Assembly (NCBI GenBank): GCA_965217195.1
Contig: CBDCHL010000001.1
Span: 372,001-436,000, forward strand
Source: UBA6623 sp965217195
GTDB taxonomy: Bacteria; Acidobacteriota; Terriglobia; Bryobacterales; UBA6623
DNA: 64,000 nt
Reading direction: 5' to 3'
Both the position numbers and the translations under genes were made by a program. The notes below the pieces were generated by a model. That model searched no databases. It was given only the letters and a program-made list of their open reading frames with translations, and had not been told where the DNA came from. Positions 1 to 9,368 of the stretch are shown in pieces (within the stretch, counting starts at the first letter, position 1; every line of letters begins with the position of its first letter).

Positions 1-296
1 GGTTTTTCGAGCCGCGCCACCCGGCGATAAAGGCTGCTTGCCTCCGGATCCCCCGGCACGACCACCGGGCCGGCCGCACCGCCCCGCCGCACCCCGGCCG
101 CGGAATCAAGGGCAAGGCCGCCCAGCTTCAAATCGCTGTTATGGCAACTTTGACAGCGGCTCTTCAGGATGGGCTGGATCCGTTTTTCAATGGAATCCAC
201 CCTCTGCGAGCTTTGTTGGGACGCCTGAGGATTTGCAGCGGCCCGAACATGCAATGCGAGCAAGCAGAGCAGAATCGATGCGAACAGAATCTTCAC
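1..296 (-). CDS. Cytochrome c-type protein (PSCyt1-like), N-terminal part cut by window edge
   Basis: Read on the minus strand from a GTG at 294-296 (TTG at 300-302 is an alternative). The frame is open to the window edge and gives about 98 residues. It starts with a hydrophobic signal peptide (KILFASILLCLLALHVRA), and residues 48-52 form the heme c motif CQSCH. The stretch after it (LKLGGLALDSAAGVRRGG, then VVPGDPEASSLYRR) matches the planctomycete cytochrome C domain that normally precedes DUF1549 and DUF1553. The protein is therefore expected to be a periplasmic, heme-binding member of the family that also has a copy at 58382-60421. The C-terminal domains lie outside the window, so the full architecture is inferred. 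Confidence 0.8.
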   Translation of the reverse strand, partial: MKILFASILLCLLALHVRAAANPQASQQSSQRVDSIEKRIQPILKSRCQSCHNSDLKLGGLALDSAAGVRRGGAAGPVVVPGDPEASSLYRRVARLEK

Positions 297-963
297 CCGC
301 AAGCCTCGCCGCGCCGTTCGTAGGCACACAACCCCACCATTGCCACCGACAACATTATCATAGCCGCTATCATTGCAGCGCCGATTTCTGGTCAAGGGTG
401 CGCGACTCCATACGACCGCGCTGTGCTGAAGCGCGGGAAGCTCTGGTCGAGACGCGCACGAAACTGATCAACAAGCGTGCTCGGCACGCGAGAAGGGTTT
501 CGGAGTGCGTTTGCCTCTGACGACAACCCGGGATCTGGGGCGTTCCCCGAATTGTTTGATCCCGACGCAACCAGGCCCAGTGGGGCCGTCGTCGGAGTAA
601 CGAGTTTGGAGAAACACAGCAAGCCGGCAAGGCGAGGAGAGGATAGGTCGCGAGGGAGGGAAGCGAGGAACCGCAACAGGAAAAAGGGACAGACCGCGCT
701 CACGACGACTGCGAGTCCGCGCCAGGCCTTCGAGGCCGCGGCAGAGAGAGCAGCGTCGGCGGATCGAACTCATAGAGCACCGCGCCGGGAACGACGCAAA
801 ACGAGTGCGGATGGAAAGCCAGGTCGAACGTCCCTGCAGTTGCAATTTCCCGCACTCCTCCTCGGACAACGACGAGCCTCCTCAAGGAAGGCGCGGACGG
901 AGAATCCAAGCTTGAACAAGCCCGGCTGCCCGCATCCGATTTCAGGCCGCCTACGGTTGTCTT
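297..963. other. Intergenic region without a recognised gene
   Basis: Lies between the partial cytochrome-type gene and the GH2 gene. Several overlapping open frames exist on both strands, but none has a credible start, ribosome-binding site or recognisable protein motif. They are rich in Arg, Pro and Ser, as expected for chance frames in GC-rich DNA. I see no RNA gene or clear repeat here. A decayed gene cannot be excluded. Confidence 0.4.
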
Positions 964-2772
964 TCAACGCAGCAGATCGTTGATGGCCTTTAGCTTCTTC
1001 GGGTCGAACTTCATCTTGCGGTCGAAGGTCAACAGGCCGTTGACTTCCTGCTCGACATCGGTCAACTGGGTGTAGCAGATCCCGGTGACGAGGGGCATCT
1101 TGGCAATCGCTTCGTAGAGCCCGCGGAGGCGGCTCAGCGCGTCCTCCGGGGTCTTCTCGACGCCTGAGTAGCCCCAGGATTCCTCGGGAACTTCCGTCCC
1201 CGGCGGGATATAGGCGATTCCGCCGAACTCCGACAGATAAAAAGGCGAGCCGTTGTACTCAAATCCCGGCAACATGAGCGCCCGGTGGGCGGGCGGGATT
1301 GCGGAACCTGGTTTGCCTAGGTCCCTGTAGCGATCGTAGAGCAACTCGCCCGTGCGGCTGTAATCGTGGAAGGCGAAAAGATCCGTCAGATCGGTGTGCT
1401 CCCAGCCGTCGTTGTCGATGACGGGTCGGGTGCGGTCGATGGACTTCGTGAGCCGGTAGAGCGCCTTGAGGTGATCCTGCTGTGCCGTGTCGCGCAGATC
1501 GGGTACGCCCCAGCTTTCATTGATGGGCGTCCACATGATCACGGAGGGGTGATTGTAGTCGCGCTCGACGGTCTCGATCCATTCATTGGTGAAGTTGCGG
1601 ACGTATTCCTCGTCGTAGAGGTACGCGTTGGCGGCTTCGTCGGAGACCAGAAAACCCAGCTTGTCGGCCCAGTAGAGCCAGCGGGGGTCTTCGAGTTTCT
1701 GATGCTTGCGCGCACCGTTAAAGCCCATCTCCATGGTGGCTTCGATGTCGAACTTGAGGGCTTCGTCGCTGGGCGGCGTCAGAATGCTTTCGGGCCAATA
1801 GCCTTGGTCGAGGATGAGCTTCAGATAGATCGGCCGGCCGTTGATGAAGACTCGTCCACTCTCGACCGTCACGGTGCGAATGCCGAAATAGGAATGCACT
1901 TCGTCGAGCACCTCGTCGCCGCGGTGCAGCGTGAACGTCACGTCATAGAGGTGCGGTCGTCGTGGGTCCCAGTGCTTGGGGTCGGGAACGACCACCACCG
2001 CGCCCGTGCGCACCTGCGCGGCCGAGACGGTTGCGGTAGTGACGGTCTTGCCCTCGTCCGACACCTTTGCCGTCAGCTTCAGGCCTTCGCCGGGACGAAC
2101 GACGCGCGCCGAGAATTTGACCGTGCCGTTGAGCTCGGTATCGATACGGACTTTCTTCAGATAACTCGAGCCGGCCCCTTCCAGCCAAACGCTCTGCCAA
2201 ATGCCGGTGGTGCGGCGGTAGAAAATGCTGCGTGATTTCGGTTCCCAATATTGCTTGCCGCGCGGCAGGTAACGATCGGTGGGATAGTCCTTCGCGCGCA
2301 GCACGATCGTATTGTCGCCGGCGGCCAGGTACGAGGTGATGTCGAAAGAAAAAGGCACGCTGCCGCCGATGTGCGAGCCGACCGATCTACCGTTGACGAA
2401 CACCGATGCCTCGTAGTCAACGGCGCCGAAGTTCAGCAGAACGTTCTTGCCCTTCCAGTCGTTGCCGAGCAAAAAAGTGCGGCGATACCAAACGACCGAA
2501 TGGAACGCCGTGTCGCCGATGCCGCTCATGGGGCTTTCCGGGCAGAACGGAACCACGATCTTGCGCGAGAATTTTTTCTTGCCTGAGTACCAACCGGCGT
2601 CGAACCCGGCGTCATCGTTGTCGAATTCGAACTCCCACTCGCCGTTCAAGTTCATCCACAGCTTGCGCTCGAACTGCGGCTGAGGGTATTCGGGGCGCGG
2701 GATGTCCTGAGAGAAAACGGGCGTTGCGGCGACGGTTATCAGGGTGAGAAGAGAGAAGAAACGCGCGAACAT
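964..2772 (-). CDS. Glycoside hydrolase family 2 enzyme (beta-galactosidase/beta-glucuronidase type), exported
   Basis: 602 residues starting with a signal peptide (residues 1-22, ending VFSQ). The order is a jelly-roll sugar-binding domain (about 30-200), an immunoglobulin-like domain (about 205-305) and a TIM barrel (about 310-600). The barrel carries the clan GH-A motifs: the acid/base Glu in TPINESWG near residue 418 and the nucleophile Glu in YLSEFGG near residue 515. The length fits short GH2 members without the C-terminal domains of LacZ. It should hydrolyse beta-linked glycosides in the periplasm; the substrate cannot be told from sequence. It is divergent from the enoyl-CoA hydratase gene, with an AAGGA-like site upstream of its ATG. 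Confidence 0.9.
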   Translation of the reverse strand: MFARFFSLLTLITVAATPVFSQDIPRPEYPQPQFERKLWMNLNGEWEFEFDNDDAGFDAGWYSGKKKFSRKIVVPFCPESPMSGIGDTAFHSVVWYRRTFLLGNDWKGKNVLLNFGAVDYEASVFVNGRSVGSHIGGSVPFSFDITSYLAAGDNTIVLRAKDYPTDRYLPRGKQYWEPKSRSIFYRRTTGIWQSVWLEGAGSSYLKKVRIDTELNGTVKFSARVVRPGEGLKLTAKVSDEGKTVTTATVSAAQVRTGAVVVVPDPKHWDPRRPHLYDVTFTLHRGDEVLDEVHSYFGIRTVTVESGRVFINGRPIYLKLILDQGYWPESILTPPSDEALKFDIEATMEMGFNGARKHQKLEDPRWLYWADKLGFLVSDEAANAYLYDEEYVRNFTNEWIETVERDYNHPSVIMWTPINESWGVPDLRDTAQQDHLKALYRLTKSIDRTRPVIDNDGWEHTDLTDLFAFHDYSRTGELLYDRYRDLGKPGSAIPPAHRALMLPGFEYNGSPFYLSEFGGIAYIPPGTEVPEESWGYSGVEKTPEDALSRLRGLYEAIAKMPLVTGICYTQLTDVEQEVNGLLTFDRKMKFDPKKLKAINDLLR

Positions 2773-3058
2773 GGCTATACTTAGGTCCTTTCGTAAAGCT
2801 TCGGGGCTGGGACGCGCATGGAAGCCTACAGCCGGTTGCGCGCCAGGCCCTACCTTATCAATGTGTAGGAATCATGCGCCAGCGGCCGGAAGCGCGAAGG
2901 ATGAGCCGCGGGACCGCCTTCGCCGGCCTGGTTTTCAGGTTGCCTGGACGGAACGTCTGGTGGTAACTTTGCCTAGTTGCGACCCGCGATTGGCGGGCTC
3001 GCCGGGGCCCGCGAGCTTTCGCCAACGGCGGGTCTATTCGGCCGAAGAAGGAGAGATC

Positions 3059-3868
3059 ATGTCCGCGACAAGTACAGCCACCGAGACGGTCCTCTATAGC
3101 GTTGATGCCGGGGTAGCGGTCATCACCTTCAACCGCCCCGAGCGTAACAACTCGATGACGGGGTTTATGCAGAAAGAATACTTCGACAGCTTGGACCGAG
3201 CGGCGGAAGACCCTGATGTTCGGGCGGTCGTCGTGACGGGCGCAGGCAAGTCCTTTTGCGTCGGCGCCGATATGGACGACTTGGCCGGGCTTGATCCCGA
3301 GGAAGCCGCGAAGCGGGAGCGGGATTCGCGCATGGCTACCCACGCGACGACGATTCCCAAGCCGGTGATTGCGGCCGTCAACGGACCGTGCGCGGGGTTG
3401 GGTTTCGTTCACGCGGTCGCCTGTGACGTCCGATTCGCGGCGGCGGGCATCAAGCTAACGACAGCGTTTTCGCGGCGCGGGTTGATCGCCGAACATGGCG
3501 TGTCGTGGCTGTTGCCCAACCTGATCGGAACATCTCGTGCGTTGGATTTGCTGCTTTCCGCACGAGTTGTCATGTCCGAGGAGGCGCTCGAATTAGGCGT
3601 AGTCAACCGCGTTGTTCCGCGCGACGTCCTGCTCGCGGAAGCCACGGCCTACGCCCGGGATTTGGCAGTCAACTGTTCCCCCAAAGCCATAGCGACAATG
3701 AAAGAACAGATTTACGCCGACCGCAACGGGTCGCTGCGCGAAGCCGTCGAAAAAGCGAATGCCTTAATGCAGGAGTCGTTCGAATGGCCGGACCTCAAAG
3801 AGGGTGTGGCGAGCTGGGTGGAGCGCCGCGCGCCTGATTTTCCACCGCTGGAAAAGAAGGACTCCTAG
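3059..3868 (+). CDS. Enoyl-CoA hydratase/isomerase family protein (crotonase fold)
   Basis: 269 residues from the ATG at 3059, preceded by AAGGAGAG; the frame is open further upstream but shows no homology there. The crotonase fold is evident from the oxyanion-hole segments GKSFCVGADMDDL and AAVNGPCAGLGF, and from the later RGLIAEHGVSWLLP segment. The two Glu residues of classical enoyl-CoA hydratases (E144 and E164 of the rat enzyme) do not align: the first position is Val (GFVHAVACD), and the second region has Gly followed by an AEHG motif. This resembles isomerase/hydrolase-like members rather than true hydratases. It probably acts on acyl-CoA in the cytoplasm; the exact reaction is unknown. 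It is followed after 23 bases by a palindromic repeat. Confidence 0.85.
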   Translation: MSATSTATETVLYSVDAGVAVITFNRPERNNSMTGFMQKEYFDSLDRAAEDPDVRAVVVTGAGKSFCVGADMDDLAGLDPEEAAKRERDSRMATHATTIPKPVIAAVNGPCAGLGFVHAVACDVRFAAAGIKLTTAFSRRGLIAEHGVSWLLPNLIGTSRALDLLLSARVVMSEEALELGVVNRVVPRDVLLAEATAYARDLAVNCSPKAIATMKEQIYADRNGSLREAVEKANALMQESFEWPDLKEGVASWVERRAPDFPPLEKKDS

Positions 3869-3891
3869 GGGCGGGTGGTAAGGGTGTTCTG

Positions 3892-3990
3892 CCGAAAAAG
3901 GGGGACTGCGATTCGATTTTCGCCCCTCGAACCGTTCTATTTCCAACGCCGTTGGATGGCGAAAATCGCCGGCTATACCCTTTTTTCGCG
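3892..3990 (+). repeat. Palindromic intergenic repeat, family A, copy 1
   Basis: About 99 bases with imperfect inverted arms: CCGAAAAAGGGGGACTGC..GATTTTCGCC on the left and GGCGAAAATCGCCGGCTATA..TTTTTTCGCG on the right, with a loop of roughly 25-35 bases. A second copy in the same orientation lies at 10979-11077. The layout is that of REP/BIME-type or small MITE elements. The right arm overlaps the only good ATG for the downstream sulfatase. Confidence 0.75.
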
Positions 3991-5377
3991 AAGGCTCCTG
4001 TTGCTCGCTGTTGGCTGGGCGACGCTTCTCTACTCGGACGCCCGCAAACCCAACTTTGTCGTCATCCTCGCTGACGATCTTGGTTACGGCGACCTAGGCG
4101 TCCAAGGGCACCCGAAGATTCGCACGCCCGAAATCGATCGGATGGCGCGGGAGGGCGTTCGGCTCACCGAGTTTTACTCCCCGGCTCCCACTTGCACGCC
4201 CGCCCGCGTCGGGCTGCTGACCGGGCGCTATCCCTATCGCTCGGGATTGGTGCGTGTCCTTATCCCGAAAGAAAAGTGGGGGCTTCCTCAGTCGGAGATC
4301 ACGCTGCCCGAGGCTCTTCGCGAAAACGGCTACGCGACGGCTTTGATCGGGAAGTGGCACCTCGGCGGGCGGAAACCGTTTCGGCCTCAGAAGCATGGTT
4401 TCGACTCGTTTTTCGGGCTGCTTTACAGCAACGACATGGCACTGCTGCCTCTGTTGAAATGGCCGCGGCTCGAGTTGCTGCGCGGCGACAAGCCGGTTGA
4501 ATCTCCCGCCAAGGTCAAGACACTGACACGGCGCTATACCGAGGAAGCGGTGCGCTACATCGAGCAAAACCGCGAACACCCCTTCTTCCTATTCCTGTCG
4601 CACACCATGCCGCATCTCCCGCTGCGGCCGGCGGACGAGTTTCGCGGCAAGTCGGACTTCGGATATTACGGCGATGTCGTAGAAGAGCTGGACTGGAGTA
4701 CCGGCCGGGTCTTGCAGGCCCTCAAAGACAACGGACTCGACGAAGACACGTTGGTGATTTTCACGAGCGACAACGGCCCTTGGACCAAGGGCGGGAACAG
4801 GAAATTGCAAACTCGCGGCACAGCCGATCCGCTGCGCGGCGTCAAGGGAACAACATGGGAAGGCGGCATGCGGGTTCCTTTCATCGCGCGCATGCCGGGG
4901 CGGCTGCCGGCCGGAGAAGTGCGCGACGGCGTCGCCAGTCTGATGGATCTATTCACGACGCTGATCGAAGAGGGTGGAGGCGAGATTCCCTCCGACCGTG
5001 CCATCGACGGCAAGAACATCACGGCGATGCTCGTGGGGCGTGAAGGCAGTCCGCATTCTGAGTTTTACTACTACTTCCGGAAGAGGCTATTCGCGGTTCG
5101 CGCCGATCGTTGGAAGTTACATCTTTTTCAGCGCAAGGTGGGAGCCAAGGGCAAGCCCGGAAACCCGGTTCGCCTGAGGCCTCCGCAGCTTTACGATCTC
5201 TCCGAAGACCCGGCGGAGCGGCACGACGTTGCGGCTGCGAATGCCTCAGTTGTGCGGGAGCTGGCCGCGCGGGGCAAAGCTTTCCATGCGGGCATCCGAC
5301 CCGTGCTGAATCTACCCGGACCGGGGAAGTCGGTCTTCGGCGGATTGATTACCCAAGCGCCGAAGTCGGAACGGTAG
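3956..5377 (+). CDS. Sulfatase (arylsulfatase family S1), exported
   Basis: 473 residues from the ATG at 3956. The N-terminus has a basic, hydrophobic signal segment (SRRLLLLAVGWATLLYS). The mature part begins KPNFVVILADDLGYGD with the two metal-binding Asp residues at 40-41. The formylglycine motif CTPAR is at residues 80-84 (C80 to be oxidised by a formylglycine-generating enzyme) and is followed by GLLTGRYP. Later motifs include GKWHLG and TSDNGP. It should remove sulfate esters from polysaccharides or other substrates in the periplasm. The start codon lies inside the family A repeat. A GTG at 3875 gives 27 extra residues without homology, and in-frame CTG/TTG codons downstream are alternatives. 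It is convergent with the exonuclease gene. Confidence 0.9.
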   Translation: MAKIAGYTLFSRRLLLLAVGWATLLYSDARKPNFVVILADDLGYGDLGVQGHPKIRTPEIDRMAREGVRLTEFYSPAPTCTPARVGLLTGRYPYRSGLVRVLIPKEKWGLPQSEITLPEALRENGYATALIGKWHLGGRKPFRPQKHGFDSFFGLLYSNDMALLPLLKWPRLELLRGDKPVESPAKVKTLTRRYTEEAVRYIEQNREHPFFLFLSHTMPHLPLRPADEFRGKSDFGYYGDVVEELDWSTGRVLQALKDNGLDEDTLVIFTSDNGPWTKGGNRKLQTRGTADPLRGVKGTTWEGGMRVPFIARMPGRLPAGEVRDGVASLMDLFTTLIEEGGGEIPSDRAIDGKNITAMLVGREGSPHSEFYYYFRKRLFAVRADRWKLHLFQRKVGAKGKPGNPVRLRPPQLYDLSEDPAERHDVAAANASVVRELAARGKAFHAGIRPVLNLPGPGKSVFGGLITQAPKSER

Positions 5378-5388
5378 CGAGCCCGGCT

Positions 5389-6060
5389 TCAGGCCTGTTC
5401 GACTTGAACCTGTTCGCACAACGCCCCGAGCGATTCGCGGCCATGCTTGCGGGCCAAGGCGAGCAGATGCAAGAAAATCTGAGCTGTAATGAACGCGTCG
5501 CCCGGCGCAGTGTGGCGGTCATGGGGCTTCACATCGAACAGCCGACAGAGGGAATCGAGCGAGAAACTGCGAATTTCCGGTCGTCCAGCGAAGGCGCCGT
5601 CCCGCTCGAGGTTTAGGGTGAGATCCATCGTGTCAAGCGATCGATTCTTTAGCTCGAAACCCCAATGTCTCTCGTACGCGACATTCAAGGTTTCCACGTC
5701 GTGCATGATGTGGTGGCCGACGATTACGCCGTGGCCAAGATAATCCAAGAACCTCCGCAGGGCCTCGGGCTCGTTCAGCCCGGCTTGACTCTCGTCGCGA
5801 GTGATGCCGTGTACGGTCACTGACTGCAGGTTGTGCTCGATCTTGATCAGCACTTCGAAGGAGTCTTCGAGCAGGATCTCATCGTCGAGCACGGCGACCG
5901 CGCCAATCGAGATCAGGAGGTCTTTACGGGCATCCAGCCCGGTGGTCTCCGAGTCGAGAACGACGAAACGCACGTCCCGCTCGGAGCTGTCGCCGCTCCA
6001 GGTGGAGTCAAATTGCCCCAGGTAGTCGCGAACGAAATCCGGTGTTTCCGCCGTGCTCAT
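5389..6060 (-). CDS. DEDDh-type 3'-5' exonuclease (DNA polymerase III epsilon-like)
   Basis: 223 residues with the RNase T/DnaQ exonuclease fold at about 28-205. ExoI is VVLDSETTGLD (catalytic Asp and Glu), ExoII is VIVGHHIMHDVETLN, and ExoIII is HTAPGDAFIT with the His and Asp. Its ATG overlaps the stop of the upstream cNMP/CBS/DUF294 gene by four bases (6057-6060), so the two are surely translated from one message. The same pairing occurs in many bacteria. This suggests that the exonuclease works in a regulated nucleotide or DNA process together with the sensor protein rather than as the replicative epsilon subunit. The substrate is not known from sequence. Confidence 0.88.
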   Translation of the reverse strand: MSTAETPDFVRDYLGQFDSTWSGDSSERDVRFVVLDSETTGLDARKDLLISIGAVAVLDDEILLEDSFEVLIKIEHNLQSVTVHGITRDESQAGLNEPEALRRFLDYLGHGVIVGHHIMHDVETLNVAYERHWGFELKNRSLDTMDLTLNLERDGAFAGRPEIRSFSLDSLCRLFDVKPHDRHTAPGDAFITAQIFLHLLALARKHGRESLGALCEQVQVEQA

Positions 6061-8057
6061 CTCGGCGTTATCCCGTTTCTATTGGCGGTGAACTCGAGCA
6101 GCTTCATAATAGTTCGGAATCCATTCTTGAGCACTTGTTGCTCCAGCTTGCTCAGGACCCTCGGCTCGATCTCCCAACCGCCCGTGCCGTCGCGCAGCCC
6201 GATGCGCGCCTGGTGGTAAAGCGCAACACGAAAGGTGCCGGCCGCGTCGACAAAGAGGTTGCGCTGCTCCTCGACCTCCTCGCCGGCGGCCGCGAGGCGG
6301 AGGTCGGTTCGAGTCGGCGAAGCATCGCCCCGCTCCAGCGCGAAGACTCGGCCGACATCGGCAAGCGGTTGCAGGGTACCTCGCCGGAGGTCGAATCGGT
6401 CGGTGCGTTCCCCGTCATCCTCGACCACGAGCCCCCGAAAGAAGGTTAGCGGGGGCAGGTTCGCCATCGAGTCGTTCGCGAGGATTGGAATAAAGGATTC
6501 GTCTTCTTTCGCCGCTTCGCGGATGCGCTGTCTGAGTGCCTCGACCGGCGCGGCGTCTCCTCGCACTGGAGCAACTTCGAAAAACCGCAGACCGGCATAT
6601 AGCCCGGAGAGCACGGGATCAGAAATCCAGCGCGAATAGCTATCCTTCCACTCGGCAAGGGAACGGCAGGCTCCGTCGTTGGCGGGCGTGATCGCATCGT
6701 CTGACGAGTGATACCCGCACTCACGCAACACCTCGGAGACCCGCGGTCCGAACTTGTGAGCAACTTCGTCGTCTCCGTCCTCGTAGATGAGTCCGACGTC
6801 CGGCATCGCCCCGGTGAGCAGCTCGCCTCGGGCCGCGGCTCCGAAGAAGACCCAGGAGCCTCTCACGTCCTGCCCCGCGGCAACTTCGGTCAACTCAATC
6901 GCGCGGCTGACGATCAGGCGGTTCAACTCGCACCCAGCCTCGGCGACCCACACCACCGCCGAAGGATCGGTGAGGGACTGTGCAGAGAAACGGAGAGCCA
7001 ATCGCCGCAGTTCCGCCAGCTCGGCCGTTGTCTGCGCTTGTCGAATCTCGTGCCCGAGCCGAGAGAGGTTGGGAACACCCAGTAGCGTCAGATCGGATTC
7101 CGTGACTACCGCTTTCAGAGCGCCCCGCGAATCCGTGATGCCTACCGCCGAGCACCTGCTGTGAAGCATCTCCACGGCATAGGAGTGTGGCGCGAGCGCT
7201 TCGGAAAGGACCGGCAATGGCTTGTGCATCAGGTCGGTTACTCGGGCGGCCCCGCCGGTATCACCATTAGCCGGCCGGCGAAACGAAGTGTCGGTGAGAT
7301 AACCCGTGGGCACACCGTTGTTGGTTACGACCAGCGTGTCCCGGCCATGCTTGCTCATTCGCTCGAAGGCTGCCTGAAGTGTAGTATCGTCCGCGCACGT
7401 CAATAGCCGACGGGCCAGGAAACCCACCGGCAGCCGGGCGACCTCCGAGACGCCCGCAATACTATCGGCGGCATTTGGGGTGCCGGCGATGGGTGTCACC
7501 GAGAAGTTGGACTCGACGTAGCGGGCAAACTGGGCATGCTGTTCGGCGAGCCCTTCCAACTCTCCGGCGAGCAGGGCGTAGATGATGACGTCGCTGGTGG
7601 TTTTTGCCGAATACTGGTATTCGCTCTTGCCGGCAAGAGCTTCCGCGCCGATGATGTCACCTTCGCCAAGCACGTCCCGCAGAGCCTCGGCCTGATCCCT
7701 TTCGTCGACGAGTTCCACTGTCCCTTGCTGGATTACGAAGATGAACCGACCCGGTTTGCGCCCTTGCCAGTACACATATTCGTCGGCTTCGTGGAACTTG
7801 ACGCGTCCGGTACCCGTGAGTTGTAGTAGGTCCTCGTCGCCGACGAAGGAGAAAGGCGGGAACCCCTTTAGGAAGTCCGCGACGCGGTAGTAGATGCTCG
7901 AGGATCTCAAACTCGCCTCCGCGTCCGGAAGTTCCGTGTCGCTAGCGGCACTATAGCGAGTGATGCCCGTATAGCCCTCGCCGAGCTTGATAGGATCTTG
8001 TTGTGGCCGATCACGGTCGGACAAATTGTACCCGTGCGGTGATAGCTGTTGGAACAA
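6057..8057 (-). CDS. cNMP-binding / CBS / DUF294 nucleotidyltransferase-like signalling protein
   Basis: 666 residues if the TTG at 8055-8057 is used; the true start may lie up to about 50 codons further in, because clear homology begins at IYYRVADFLKGFPPFS. The cyclic nucleotide-binding domain spans about 55-190 (GEGDIIGAEAL). A CBS pair spans about 215-345 (DTLVVTNNGVPTGYLT; GVPNLSRL ends the region). The DUF294 nucleotidyltransferase-like domain (about 360-500) includes WVFFGAAARGE, and a DUF294 C-terminal domain follows. This is the GlnD-like architecture thought to sense nucleotides and modify an unknown partner. Translationally coupled to the downstream exonuclease. Confidence 0.85.
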   Translation of the reverse strand: MFQQLSPHGYNLSDRDRPQQDPIKLGEGYTGITRYSAASDTELPDAEASLRSSSIYYRVADFLKGFPPFSFVGDEDLLQLTGTGRVKFHEADEYVYWQGRKPGRFIFVIQQGTVELVDERDQAEALRDVLGEGDIIGAEALAGKSEYQYSAKTTSDVIIYALLAGELEGLAEQHAQFARYVESNFSVTPIAGTPNAADSIAGVSEVARLPVGFLARRLLTCADDTTLQAAFERMSKHGRDTLVVTNNGVPTGYLTDTSFRRPANGDTGGAARVTDLMHKPLPVLSEALAPHSYAVEMLHSRCSAVGITDSRGALKAVVTESDLTLLGVPNLSRLGHEIRQAQTTAELAELRRLALRFSAQSLTDPSAVVWVAEAGCELNRLIVSRAIELTEVAAGQDVRGSWVFFGAAARGELLTGAMPDVGLIYEDGDDEVAHKFGPRVSEVLRECGYHSSDDAITPANDGACRSLAEWKDSYSRWISDPVLSGLYAGLRFFEVAPVRGDAAPVEALRQRIREAAKEDESFIPILANDSMANLPPLTFFRGLVVEDDGERTDRFDLRRGTLQPLADVGRVFALERGDASPTRTDLRLAAAGEEVEEQRNLFVDAAGTFRVALYHQARIGLRDGTGGWEIEPRVLSKLEQQVLKNGFRTIMKLLEFTANRNGITPR

Positions 8058-8247
8058 GCCTCTCGTCCACTATCGAATTCGTGAGACCGCCGAGACCCTT
8101 GGCTAAAGTGACTCACGACGCCCTCGGACCACGTTCTACGGTACGGAGAAGCACAAATCGATAACTGTAACTTCGATTCGCCGGCAGCTAACCGTGGGGA
8201 CAGCGAGTTGGAAAATGGTTGATCTTTTTTCGGAGCGACGACGCCCG

Positions 8248-9159
8248 ATGCCGCGCCTGCCGATTCTGGTTCTCTTGTCCGCAATCCTCGGTGGCGCCCA
8301 AGCAGAGCCGACGAAACTCAGTTACCAGGCTGACGCCGAGTGGCCCAAATTCCCCGCGGGTATGAACTTTGGTCCGGCCGCTTCCGTCGATACCGACCGC
8401 GACGGAAACATCTACGTTTTCCGTCGCGTCGAGCCGCCGGTTCTGGTCTTTGCAAGTAACGGCGACTTCTTGAGGGCCTTTGGCGCCGACCTCTTCACCA
8501 ACCCCCACGGCATCCGCGTCGATCCGGACGGCAATGTGTGGGGTGTGGACGACGGTTCGCACGTCGCGATCAAGATGAACTCGGCGGGGCGGGTGCTGAT
8601 GGTGCTCGGTCGGCAGGGGCGGGCCGCTAAGACCCCCGACCGATTCAACGGACCCACTGACATCGGCTTCGGACCCGACGGCGAGCTGTATGTCGCGGAC
8701 GGCAACAACGCGCGAGTTGTGAAGTTTACAAAACAGGGGCGTTTCGTGAAGGCTTGGGGCAGGCCGGGCTCGGGCGAAGGCGAGTTTAGTCTGCCCCATG
8801 GAATCGCGGTGGACAAGCAGGGGCTCGTCTATGTTTGCGACCGCGAGAATCTTCGTGTCCAGGTTTTCGACGCGGATGGAAAGTTTCTGCAGGAATGGAC
8901 GGACCTTGGGACGCCGTTTGGAATCGATATTGCCGAGGATCAATCCATCTATATCGGCGACGCCTCGGGACACCGGTTCCTCAAGCTCAACTCACGCGGG
9001 ACCATCCTCGGAACCCATGGGGAGGAGGGCGAGATGCCTGGGCAGTTGGGGTTGGGCCCGCACCACCTGGCGGTCACTCCCGATAGAACCGTCTACACAA
9101 CCGAGATTCCGAATTTACGGGTTCAGAAATTCTTGTTTAAAGGTTCGTTTGCGGATTGA
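8248..9159 (+). CDS. Exported NHL-repeat beta-propeller protein
   Basis: 303 residues from the ATG at 8248, which sits directly before a signal peptide (PRLPILVLLSAILGGAQA); an upstream in-frame GTG at 8194 would add 18 residues and bury it. The rest consists of about six NHL repeats, seen as recurring patterns such as GPTDIGFGPDGELYVADGNN, LPHGIAVDKQGLVYVCDREN and PFGIDIAEDQSIYIGDA. These form a beta-propeller of the type found in peptidyl-glycine amidating lyases and many secreted binding proteins. No lyase metal site can be assigned with confidence, so the role is open. The gene stands alone, divergent from the CBS protein. Confidence 0.8.
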   Translation: MPRLPILVLLSAILGGAQAEPTKLSYQADAEWPKFPAGMNFGPAASVDTDRDGNIYVFRRVEPPVLVFASNGDFLRAFGADLFTNPHGIRVDPDGNVWGVDDGSHVAIKMNSAGRVLMVLGRQGRAAKTPDRFNGPTDIGFGPDGELYVADGNNARVVKFTKQGRFVKAWGRPGSGEGEFSLPHGIAVDKQGLVYVCDRENLRVQVFDADGKFLQEWTDLGTPFGIDIAEDQSIYIGDASGHRFLKLNSRGTILGTHGEEGEMPGQLGLGPHHLAVTPDRTVYTTEIPNLRVQKFLFKGSFAD

Positions 9160-9368
9160 GAATCCCAAGCCGGAAGCGGGCAACTCTCATGGCATCTTCG
9201 TTGGGTGGAAAGATTGACCCTCGAGGTGCGTCGGAGAGCATCTGCGCAATATCCAGCATGTGCTATTCATAGGACTACCAGATCGTGTACACTAGTTGCA
9301 CGAAGTGGGTGAGCCATGGGCGCGGAGTCAGCGTGGACCCGGCTTCGAAAGTAGATCAACTGTCCTCC

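Noticed and set aside
468..909. Overlapping minus-strand frames between the cytochrome-type gene and the GH2 gene
   Set aside because: Composition is random-like, there is no recognisable domain and no good start; at most a decayed gene.
1366..2235. Long open frame (289 codons) on the plus strand opposite the GH2 gene
   Set aside because: It is a shadow of the GH2 reading frame in GC-rich DNA, with no homology, signal or ribosome-binding site.
9290..9365. A tRNA-like look (CCCGGCTTCGAAAG resembling a T arm before a hairpin)
   Set aside because: No D arm, anticodon arm or matching acceptor strands could be fitted, so no tRNA is called.
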